Below are positions 25,201 through 37,200 of a DNA stretch of 64,000 nt, in pieces. This DNA is from Ottelia alismoides (lineage: Eukaryota; Streptophyta; Magnoliopsida; Alismatales; Hydrocharitaceae), in contig JAZKJV010006937.1 of NCBI GenBank assembly GCA_037367405.1, forward strand, positions 1 through 64,000, read 5' to 3'. The position numbers were made by a program, and so were the translations under genes. The notes under the pieces are model-generated. The model searched no databases, was not told where the DNA came from, and saw only the letters and a list, made by a program, of their open reading frames with translations. Numbering within the stretch: the first letter of the stretch is position 1; each line of letters begins with the position of its first letter.

Positions 25201-28200
25201 AACACGAGGGTTGCGGGTGTAATAGTTATATATTACTGGGGGTCGTGTGTGGAATTCGTGATTATAGCGGGCTTATAGGGTAATTATAAAATTACTCAGG
25301 GTTATAGGTGTAAATAACCTTTTTTTTAATTGGTTTGCTTATTTTATTTAAATAAATAGAGATTTTAATCTTAACATTTTTGGTATATAAAATTAGTTAA
25401 GATTCAATTAGAATTGGAATTGATTAGAGTCAATTAGGATTGATTAATATTTTATTTGAATTCAAATTTCTTTCTAATTTTGTAATTCCTGCCCTCCTAT
25501 ATAAAGGGGATGGTAGGTATTTGTGAGTACAGTTCAGAATATATTAAAAAATGAGTATGTCTCTCTATCTCTATCTCTCCCTCGGTGTGAACTTCATAAT
25601 TCACATCCAAAACCCTGCGTAACCGATGCGTTCTTTTATCTCTTCATCCCCTCTTTTAATTTCTTCCTCCAAAATTTTTTCCATCGTAGGATTTTTTTAT
25701 TTGCATCATTTGTTATCAAAGCATGGAAATTGAATCGTTCTTACGATTCGACAATCCTATCGTATATTGGAAGATGAAGTTTCATTTAAGCCGCCTATAT
25801 TATGGCTCGCATGAGCGTTCACGCTAATAAAAGTTTAAGCATCGTCTCCTTCAAGTTTCAAAGCACAAGAGTGGCTGGACACGATAATCGAGGAAAAATT
25901 GCTTGTTAATTTCCTTGCAATTTCTTTCAAGAATTGAATGTATTTACATTCAAGATAAAAATTTATTTGATACAATTGTTGTACAAGAAAAAATGAAGAC
26001 ATGTCCCTTTTTCGACGACGATCTTGTGGATGGAGAAGTCAAACTTCTCAATTTGTTCACCGGAGAACTTGCTGTCCGAGAAGAAGCAATACCCATATAC
26101 GATGAAAGCAACATGGGGGAGGTTGTTGAACTCCCTGTTGTGGTCCTCTCTGTTGCAACCCAAGAGGCCTGGTCATCACCGCCACTACCATCGACTGCAC
26201 GACCTCTCCCTACGCGCCATTCTAGTGCCTCCACGATGGTGGTATTGTTGGATCAACGCAACGAACCTTATCGCCCTGACCGTGATCTCAGCTGCCTCTC
26301 GAACTACTTGTACGACCATTGCCTCCACACGAGAGGCTTGTGCGACCATCGTCACCTTGCGCGCATCTTGCGCCAGCGCTCGCACACTGCAAGTGTGGTT
26401 TCTGTCGTTGCTTGGAGGGACCCCAATGTTTCCCTAGCCGTTGGTGCTCAGCAGGTCGTCGGCATCGGAGCTGAAGTCATTGTTGCATCCATCAACCCAA
26501 GCAACACAATTGCAGGAGCAACTATAGGCAGTGTCTCCCTCTCCAATTCGGCCCTTTTGCATCGCGTTCCCACTGCCTTACCTTGCGCCGCTACTTCCCA
26601 GATCGCCGCCACCTGTGGCCTCTATTCTCTGACTGCTGCCACCGTCGAGGATCTCTCCCATGCCATCACTATTGGAACCCTAAATCTAGGGCTCGGCATC
26701 ATCAATGGCGACACTACCACCTTCCACGAAAAAGGTCACGCTGCCATCTTCTCTTAAGTCGCCGTTGTTGCTTGGAAAGGAGAGAAGAAACCGTCGGCGT
26801 GATTGGGTGTTTCTCTCTCCAAAGATCGAAATCCTACAAATTTAGGGATTGGATATTTATTTCAAAAATTGACTGGGAATGCCCTCCTTACAATAATTTC
26901 TATTTATAGGGTAAAGTTGAGAGGAACTTAAAAGGCATTGCTTTAAATGATGGGGTAAAAATTGCATTTCAACCCTTTGAAGCGAGAACTTAAAGAAATA
27001 TGAGATTCACTGGAAAAAAGGATTAAGACTGCTACCTCCTCCAATTAGGATTAGGAATACAAGATTTCTTTATATAAGGTCCTCATGGTCTAGTTCATTG
27101 CCCACATCTCCTCCCATCCTAAACTTGTGCCATTCATTTGCTATGGGTTCCCTGAAGGTTGTGATGCTCAAGATGAAGTTGCCCCATAAATTTTTTGAAC
27201 ACCACATTAGGGGAATGACTTCTGTGTGGACTCCTCCATCTACGCCACATGATTCCGACCAGGGATCTGAGCTTTGAAATATAGGGTTACTGTCTAACAG
27301 TAACCCTTCACGCGAAGGGTTCTTTTGTCGACCCCCCACCCGCAGTGCCTCCTGTGCGCGCGATTCCCAGATTTCCCTGCCTCGCCGCCTCGCCGGTGCA
27401 CCCCCCTCGCCGGCGCCGCCCGCAGTGCCTCGCCGCTCCCAGCCTCGCCATCTCGCCGCCTCCGGCCCTCCGGTGCTGCCCCCTCGTTCTCGTCGTTAAC
27501 GGTTAGGGTTTTATTTTGCCTTTTTCCCCTCTTTTATTTAGGTTGATAACTTGATGTTATTGTTAGCTTTGATTTGCTTAGGTTAATGATTTTGAATTTA
27601 GAGGCTTATAGGCTTTGATTTAATTAGTTTTGATTTAGCAAACAACAATGTTAGATGTTATAGGCTTATAGCTTTGATTTGCTTAGGTTAATGATGTTGA
27701 ACTTAGAGGTTAATATGTTAATGCTATTGTTAGCAAATAAAATGTTAGGTTGATGTTAGATGTTAGATGTTAAATAACATTCAAATTTTAATGTTAGCAA
27801 ATAATAATATGTTAATGTTATTGTTAGCAAATAATAATATGTTAATGTTATGTTAGCAAATAACATTCAAATTTTTTTGTTTTTGCTTAGGTTAATGTTA
27901 TTGTTAGCAAATAACATTCAAATGTTGTACTTAGATGTTTTTATGTCACATTGTCAATGTTATTGTTAGCAAATAAGATCAATGTTATTGTTGTACTTAG
28001 ATGTTTTTATGTCAAGGTTTTCTTCAAAAAAAAATTTTCTTAGGTTGATCTTAGATGTTAATAACATGTTATTGCTTAGATTTGCTTAAGACGATCTTAG
28101 ATTTTATTGTTAGGAATTAGGATATATTTTCTCTTCTAAGTTTGGTTAGCTTTGTGTTTGATGATTAGTAATTTGTGAGTTTATGAAGATAAATGATAGT

Positions 28201-31200
28201 ATATATATATATATTAAAATTTGATTTATATATTAAAAATAATTAAAAAAATCAAAAGCGACTAATGCCCGACTAAATCCGATTACTCTCCCGACTGCCG
28301 ATTAATCCTTAGTCTGTGACCTTGCCGACCGAGTACCGACTGCCGACTTCTGCAACCTTGGCCACATGTGTTTTTCAAGCAGGAACTTGACGACTCCAAT
28401 CACCGCATCAAGGGCACATGTATCACGCCTTTCGCTCCACATCTTTTCTTTCAACTGGGATCAAGAAAGCAGAACGCCACATCTCAAGCCGGAAGATAAA
28501 GCAATTTGTTAGGAGATGAATTTTTTTCAAGCGTGGGAGAATTGATGCAATTATTCCCAAGTTGAAAGGGTGACCCGAATTGAAGAAAATTACTGATTAG
28601 AGGATTTTTGAAATTAGAGATTCTTGTCCTTAATTTAGTCATTTAAATTAGTTACGTATTTTCTTTAAATAAATTAAGATTGTAATCTCAACGTTTTTGG
28701 TAGATAAAATTAGTTAAGAGTCAATTAGGATCGATTAAGATTTTATTTGAATTCGAATTTCTTTCTCATTTTGTAATTCCTCCACTCCTATATAAAGGGG
28801 ACGATAGGCATTTGTGAGTATAGTTCAGAATATATTAAGAATTGAGTTTGTCTCTCTCTATCTCTCCCACGACGTGTTCTTCACGGTTCACCTCCAAAAC
28901 CCCGTGTAACCGATACGTTCTTCTATTTCTTCCTCCCCTCTCTAAATTTCTTCCACCAAAATAATTTTCCGTCGTTTGATTTTTTTTATTTGCATCAAAG
29001 TCGTAGGTATTTCAACAGTAGTGGCATGTCCCCTCCTGTTGCCCATGACATGCCACCCTTATATGCCTTTACCACCCAATATTATGGAAAATCTATGAAG
29101 ATGCATCTTAATCTTACATATATCCAAGAAATGAAATATGGAATATGCGGTTTTGCTGTAATTAAAGCAACGTGTATGCCTTAGTTTTACTTTTCTTCAA
29201 AAACACGCTATTTTACTAAAAATATCAAATCATAATAAGAAAATTATAGCATGAACAAATCTCCATACATTTAAAGTGATTATGAAAGTGATTAAATGGT
29301 TTTAGTGTAACTCTTAATGTTGAAGAGGAACAAATGGTTGGATGCATTGTGCCTGGGAGCTTCTTATAATATCTTCAAATTCTCTCATGTGCTTTTTCTT
29401 GAATTCCTTATATTATGCTTGTATGGTTGATGAATTCGTGATTCATCACACTAAAAGTTAAAAATGGAGCTTCGTTCCTGAGTAATTAGCCGCAGTTCTT
29501 CATTTATTCTGCATTTTTACCATTCATGCACTCAGAATTAATATCTGCATTTTAGCATGCATATTTGCATTCATAACCATCTTCACATTTTCACCTAACT
29601 TCATGTATTTTTAATTAAATCATGTTATTTCTAATTGACATGAAACCAATTTCATTGTGTTCATATCTCTAACCTTAATCCGTAAAAAATCATGAAAAAT
29701 GCTAACTTGTACACATGCAAAATAATCTCAAACCCTAATTTTAGAAAACATGGACTAAAACATCGATATCTTCTTCATATAGTGCTCGATTTCACTTTAC
29801 TCGCTCTTAAAGTAAGATACATTCAAATACCTTCAAAACAAGAACAATTTCATATAAATCGGAGTTCATTTGTGAAAATTGGGTTTTGGGCCTTTTTGCG
29901 CATTGTATGTTTTCGCTCATTTTGACCTATCATTTCATGTGCATATTTCATCCATTCTAACTATTTTATCTTTCATTTATTTATTTCATTCATTGTTTTA
30001 ATAAATCATATAGAAATCAAAATCCAAAAAAATCAGAAAGGCAATAAAAATGATGTGGTCTGACTTAAGCCTATTCACCTAGTCCATTTGTACATAATCA
30101 ATCTCTTTAATTTTTCCAACCTAATCAAAATCCATAAAAATCCTAAAAATTGTTAATTAAGTCCACTGCATCATTTCATATCATGTTTGATTTTTGTATG
30201 TATTTATTTATCATCGGAAAATCAAATAAAAGTTTCAAAAGTTAAAAATGGTATTATGTATATAGATGTAAATTACCACCAAAAAATCATTTCTTGCATT
30301 TTGCATTTCATTTGCTCATGGTCCTTTAATGAAAGTTGTAGATCTAATCGAGACAAACAACTTTCGTGTAGAAAAATTTTTGATCCGAGTTCTCCTTCTA
30401 TTTCTTCTTGATTTTTGATTGTATTTAAATTTGATTTTTTTTGTGCGACAGGCGGCAACTCCTAGAGTCGCCTTGTGTCACGCCTCCCCATTCTCTTCTC
30501 TCTCCTCTCCCGATGCACGAGCCTAGCACGTGCGTCCCTAGCCACCCTACATCTGCTGATGGACTCCAGTCCATCGACGTTGCCTGGTGCTGGCCTCCCC
30601 GCACCTATCCCCTTCCAATGACCATCTCCCTTCTCCCTTATCTGCACCACCCCGAACCTAACCCAGTTCGCGTACTGCCGAACCCACCCGCAACTGTCAC
30701 CATCCTCTCCCCGAATGTTGGCAGCAACCCAACGTCTCCAACGGACCTTATCCTATCTCGTCGTCACTAGCCATCGGCCTAATGGCCACTTGCACTCACC
30801 TGGATGATCTCAGCTACCATCAATCATTCTATCGCCCTTATCCCTTTCACCGTTAAACCCAAATCTCTGCACCGCTACATAAACCCATCGCCTCCAATCT
30901 GTGAAAGTATTCGCCACCTTCGACCTACATCGAGAGAGAGAGAGTCGGAGGAGAAACCTGTGACAAGGGCTCCCCTTTCTGTCTACGGCCCACCTGTGCG
31001 ATCAGAAGGAGCTTCTCGAGGCCTTCGATCGAGACGATCACCTGGAGGAGTCAGTATTCCCCTCCTCACCCAAGGCAAAACCCTCACCTTCCCTCCTTCC
31101 TCCTCCGATTCCACCCACTGCTCCAGCAAACGGGCTGAGCATCGTCTCCCCTCTCGCGCCCTACATCTCCATCCCCATTCGATTCGTTCATCTTTGACAC

Positions 31201-34200
31201 TTCTGATTTCATTTCTACTACTATGCATTGCCATTTTGATTACCACCAAGTCCTCTACACTGTTCATCTTCTCCGTTAGCCGCCACCCGAACCATCTTCC
31301 TGACCATCATCGCTTCCCCTTCTACCGTGCGAAACCTTATATCGATTGGCTCCGCTCCTTCGTCGACCCTCGGAGCCCCAGCCATTATTCTTATCTGCAG
31401 GAATCAAAGTCCACATCATCGTGCATCTGCACTGATCCGCCCCCCAATCGGCCTCACCCCAAACCTGCTCCATCGATCACCTACCGATCGAGCTTGCCGC
31501 GACGCTCCTATGCCGTCAACCTCCAGAACAAACCACACAACCGCCTTGTACAATTGCTCCAATAGCAGCGCCCAATGCTTCAGTAGTTGCACCAACCCGT
31601 CGACTTCATCACCTTGAGCATATGCCGCATAAGGTTCGAGCTCCACCTCCTGAGAACCTCCAATCATCGCTTGCATCCACCTTCCCCTCTTGCAGCAGCA
31701 ACCCTTGGATAAAGAACATAGAGCATCATCACCGTCGAAGAACGCCCAAATCTGGGCTACTATATCATCTGTTATCAACGACCATAAATCACTCTCCGAA
31801 CCAGTCATTGAGCCTTACGCCTCGGTTGCCCGAAGCAACCCAAAGACGACATGTGGAACAAAGTTTCGAACCACCATCCTTGCCTTACCCCCGTCGCGTG
31901 CTCCCGCACGTGAGGACGAGGCAAGTTGCAGAGAAACCTTAGGAATTCAAGCAAATCACAAGAAGGGTCCGCTTTACAAGAAGCATGTGTCCCTCACGTG
32001 CAACAAGGGACAATTTTCACTGAGCACCCTACGAGTCATGGTAACGACACTTTAGTCCATTGCTGAATTTGCATTGAGACATCTGTTTTTGCGAACTTAT
32101 TTAAACAATCATTCATCATCATTTTATTATTCTAAAAATTGTATTATATAGAACAATTATTTCTTTATCTTGTGGTATTTAAATAAAATTTTATGAGCTG
32201 CGATTTATTTAGTATAATTAATTTGGTGAAAATTTACATAGTTTACATATTTTATCTTTGAAATTGCTATTAAATTAGTCGCCACTCTTAAAATTCCGAA
32301 AAAATCACAATAGATAGAATTACTTGTGTTCTACGTTATATCCAAAAATTATCACATTTGCACGCATTTCGAGGTCAGAATAAAATAATCAATGTTCTGA
32401 GTAATTGAATTTTATTTAATTCTACATTTTGTATTTTAAGGAATTAAAAATTGTTCTGGATACCTCTCATATAGACCTATCTAGGATAATTTTATCTCTG
32501 GAAAATATTAGTGTTTGGTATTATTGAAATTAATTTTTCTGAGAATCTCCTAGTCTACATATTTAATTCATAATTAATTCATCTTGTATCAGAAAATTTC
32601 AAAAAAATTACAGTAGCTTAGTTTTGTATTCATACACATTCTAGTTAAGTTTCAATGGGTTTGGAGTTCATTTGATCAAAAATTGCAACTTGCCATGCCA
32701 AAAATTGCATTGCATCTATTATTTGCATTTAAAAATAATAAATGCTTCTCTGAAATCCTAACTTCTAAATCATCTGAAAATCGACCTATGAAGACAGTTG
32801 CCTCCCTGAGTTCAATCTTGTACTTCTCAAGTAAAAAAAATAAATTGACCGCTTACTTTTAATTGTCACATTAATCACGTGGTTTTTGACTGATCTGTTA
32901 ATTGCTCGACTGCAACAAATCGACACAATTAACTAGAACGTTTAGCGGCTCATCAATGGTCAACACCGTGAGTGAGTGGAATCTGCTAAATCTATTTTCA
33001 ACAATCAGAACTTCCAATGTCATAGTTTGACACTAGCAAGTAGGTGATAACCTGAACTTCGAATTAATATTTGTACTTCCAATGTTATAGTTTGACACTA
33101 GATAGTAGGTGATAACCCGAACTTCAAATTTATATTTGTACGAATCGCTTTTATTTGTTGGTTCAATTGAAAATTCTTGCCAAGTTTTTCCACAAAAGCC
33201 ACATCTGCGTTGCATAAATGAAGCTGATTATTTGTTGCACTCCCATTTTATTTATTCCATCTGGCTCCCATCAAAATATCAACAATGATATCTCCTTTTC
33301 CACTGCTGTCCAACTAAAAGAGTGCACGTATAAGTTTTTTGCAATAAATATATCGTGGGGTTGGCACAGTTACGGGTGTTTCCTCCTTTTTAACAAAAAA
33401 AGAGAATTCAAGTAATGTATTTATTAAAACATGTTTATTAGCGTTGTAAATGAAAACTTCTACAATAATATACTAAATTTTGCATTTATATCTTAGTCTG
33501 AGCACATCAAACAACCTCTTCGTTGAATTTATAAAAAAAATGAAAAGTACAAAGGTAATTACAAGGTTTTTGGTGCAGAAAAAAATGTCTAAAATTTCTA
33601 CATTTGTGGCATATGCCTCGCCTCGCCTCACAGCCTCAGGACTACTGTGACCTTCCGAGATGCATTGCTTTGTCCAAACTATCTGAGACATCCATCATAG
33701 CCTCACCTTGAGGACTTATCCTCAACCGCCTTGTTGCTAGTCTTTTCATACCATGCATATATGATATATCATCGAAGTGACTAGCATGTTGCTAGATATG
33801 TCGTTGACATCTGGGAATGGGGACACTCTATTTGTGTTGATATGAGGAAAAATGGGGGAAAATATGTGTCATCGACATATGCTGCGAAATCTAATTCATG
33901 CTTCATGTTCATAATTTTCTTCTCGACTGTTGAGGGGTCATGTGTTGATTGGCCCTTTGTAGGAAACTAGTCTGCATCTCGTCAATCTCACGCATCTCTC
34001 CCTTTGGTATTGTAGATTTTCCTATGTAGGATGCCAATAAATTGATAGCTGCATATGGCGTACCATCCTTTCTTAGCTTCACTGCTTCAGTCATTGTCTT
34101 CATCTCTGCTGTTTTTGAGCCTCGGATTTCAGATGGGTGCTGTTTCTAGTGACACATGTGCTTATGACAAGACATATAGTGTGGTTTATCTTACTCCTGA

Positions 34201-37200
34201 TTTTTCTCAAGAAGCTTTTAGCTGCATATTGCACTCGATTTTTAAGCCAATGTCTTGCAGAGCTATTAGCGACAACACAGATCTCTGTCGCTCACACTCA
34301 TGATCTTCTAAGCCCCAGCCGGAGGGGCAAGGAGGAGGGTTTTTCAACTAAGGAAGATTTCATGTTTTCCTTTTTTATGGAGTTCTAGGATCACATTGAC
34401 GGTGGTGTGGTTGAAGTGACTTAGTTCCTACATGGGTATATAAATGAATGATTTAATGTATTGTCATTAGAGGCATGGCCCCGTATATGTATAAGTAGGC
34501 TAAGGGTAATAGTGAATAAACAGAAGGCAAATTTTAATATCCTGGAAGGGATTGGGTTCAAACACTAGCGCTTCCCCATCAGATTGGAGCATGGATATCC
34601 ATAGTGCTTAGCTTGCCACAAAAATGCTTGATAGGATTCTTGGAGTGCCGTTGTGAACATATCTCTTGTCTAATCTGTAGAAGAGATGCTATTGTTGAAC
34701 CCGCTGTTATGAAATTCCTGAAATGCTCAGGCAGGGACCATCTTCGTGAACCTTTCCTCTTGTAGCTAAGCATTTTCAAACTTGAAGTTGGGCATCGAGC
34801 ACCAGCTTCACTCAAGCAATGACAAAGAAAATGTAGTGTTCAACCAGGTCATTGGTTTGGTAATGGCATGGGTAAAGTCGTTGTTAAGACTTAAGATGGT
34901 TGAAGAAACTGATCCAACGAGCCTAAAAAAAGAAAAGAAACTGATCCAACATGAATCTCATCGTCGTTGGCATTGTGGAGCTGTTCCGATTCTCGAAGTA
35001 TAGTAACAATTGGGCACCAGATGATGAGCCCAACCAAGCTTATTGCGCTCATGCCCTAACTTCATCACAGGAGGCTCCATGCATCCCCTACCATCAGACA
35101 GTCATCTGAATTTACGGTGATCTACTTTCTGGGAGAAGCGTTTATACTTCTATTTGGAAAACTAAAGGATGAGGTTAGTAACAGATAGCCATCCGTATGT
35201 ATCTGTAATTAAAAAATAATCAAAATGAGTGTTACTAGCCATGTTGTAAAAGTCACCTGACTGTCTTGACTAGCAGGTCCGACTTGTCTATTCAGTGGGG
35301 TCGCCGACCGATATTCGACTAATTCCGATTAGGCACAATAGTCTACCATAATTTTTTATTTTTTTTTGTTTTTTTCAAAAACAAATTACTGTAATGTGAA
35401 AATGATTTATATATTTAAAATCATCAAAAAAATTCAAAGCCGAATAAAGTCCGATTAAATCCGATTAGTCACCCAACTGCCGATTAATCCTTAGCAATGA
35501 CCCGGCCGACTGAGTACGGACTATCGACTTTTGCAACCTTAAATGTTAGTACATCAGTCATTTTTTGCCGCCACATCAGTCATTTTTTGCTGCCATCCTG
35601 GTACTTTAATTCATAGTTGTACTTGTTCAATTTTAATGTAATTTGGCTGACCATTAATCTAGCAGTGTCTTCCCTCTTTAAAAACGAGAGAGAATGCATT
35701 GCGGCTACATGATTGTTCATATTGAATGCCTCTTATTCATTATTTTGAGTTTTGAGTTGATTGTATTGAGTCAGATGGTGTTACTTATTGTTTTTAATAC
35801 ATTATTTTATTTTTTAAAAACAATATTGAATTTATTTGTGGATAGTTGGTTAGTATGTTAACCTGTGTTGGTTTTTTTTTGTTGTTAGTGCCAAGAAATC
35901 ACATTGATGATGAATATGCAAATGCTGCATTGAAGGATCCAAAAATTTTGCTGACCACATCCCGTGATCCCAGTCAACCTCTTACACAGTTTGTGAAGGT
36001 CTTGTCCAGCTGCTTCCTGCATCGGATTTTTACTCCAAGTCTATTTTTTTATTTTTCTTTACATAGTGCTGACCTTTTCCTTTTTTTCTCTGTTTCCTGT
36101 TCTTAGGAATTGAAATTAGTTTTCCCTAATTCTCAGAGGATGAATCGTGGTGGACAGGTTGATAAGATCTTTTTATGACTTTTGATTTACATATCTTATA
36201 TTCATGTTTTCATGCATTTCTATTCTGCCTATATAGCTTTTCAATAGGTGCATCACTCTCTAAAATTTATGCAGGAACTTACATTTGCTGGTTATAACAA
36301 ACATGCGGCAATAACCAACATGCATGGTTTTGTAATTGCTTCTTAAGGAGAAAGGTGCAGGATGGTCATAACTCACTACAGTTCAATGCAGAATAGGATG
36401 AATTTCTCTATTTAAATTACAATAAAAAGATAAAGTATATAAAGCTAACATCCATTGGCCCCCAAATCTTTGTTTTTCTAAAAAAAGGGGGTATGCAGTC
36501 ATAGAGACAAACACCTAAGTAACTTTATATTCACAAATTTAAGTATCGAAATTACAAAGAACATGTATAGGAATCACATATGATCATGATGTGTTATAGT
36601 ACATCTCCACACAATCTTTCACTTTGGAAATTCAGTACATTTATCTCAAGCCTAATGATGATAAGTTACCCTACACCCGGAGTTGCTTAGGCATCAAATC
36701 ACTATGAAACAAGCCAATCCACTCACAAAAAGCATAGATACTCTCAAAAGCCACCCCATTGAGGTTGTCCTCCTCTCAGATGTCTCTCGTGGTGACATAT
36801 GAAAGGAATGAGTGATCAACGTCCTCCTAGTCCCTTAGAACATTGTTAACACAGGAACTGTCAGTCCCCAGGAAAGTTTTCCTCTCCTGGCACAGGTTAC
36901 TATTTGCTCTTTCCCTGTTAGTAATAGGAATCACTAGGGATTATTGGAGAAGTTTACCAGAGGAGGCACAGACAAGCGATTGGAATGGTCCCGTTGCTTA
37001 TTCTGCCTAATTTGCAGGATGATGATCAGGAAACATATGAACACTCAATGCAAATACAATGCTCATTCTAGTGTTTCAAATTTTGCGTAATTTCGCTGAA
37101 ATATCAAAATTGTTTTTCGTCATCTCGAAATGAAATTGAAATCGAGATTTAAAACCTTGGCTCATTCTCCCTCTACTGAGCTCCCATTGCTATGAGGAAG

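Larger units (their letters stand above)
24388..28997 (+). mobile_element. LTR retrotransposon with 5-bp target duplication, non-autonomous, with nested insertions
   Basis: The LTRs are 24388-25708 (enlarged by a nested Mutator-like element) and 28543-28997 (455 bp). Both start TGATGCAATTATTCCCAA and end TTATTTGCATCA. AAGTC flanks the whole (24383-24387 and 28998-29002). A primer-binding site follows the left LTR and a polypurine tract precedes the right LTR. The first internal codons resemble a copia gag start (FLRFDNPIVYWKMKF), but no protease, integrase, reverse transcriptase or RNase H is found in the 2.8-kb interior, so it is non-autonomous or internally deleted. The LTRs have visibly diverged by well over one tenth in the parts compared, so the insertion is old. 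Confidence 0.9.
16551..35888 (+). other. IMP4: IMP4 intron 2, 19.3 kb, transposon-filled
   Basis: The donor is gcag/gtatgc and the acceptor is ttgttgttag. The phase (one base carried over) joins the residue-65 alanine codon to the valine of VPRNHIDDEY. The intron holds hAT-like elements, a tandem repeat with a SINE, two LINE remnants, an LTR retrotransposon and a Mutator-like element, listed separately. Bases 16551-17530 hold no recognised element except a copia-LTR-like stretch at about 17222-17510 of low certainty. Confidence 0.9.

Noticed and set aside
30804..31565. 253-codon open frame as a host gene
   Set aside because: No domain or plausible splice structure; the Ser/Pro/Arg-rich translation fits C/T-rich composition and probable retrotransposon interior.
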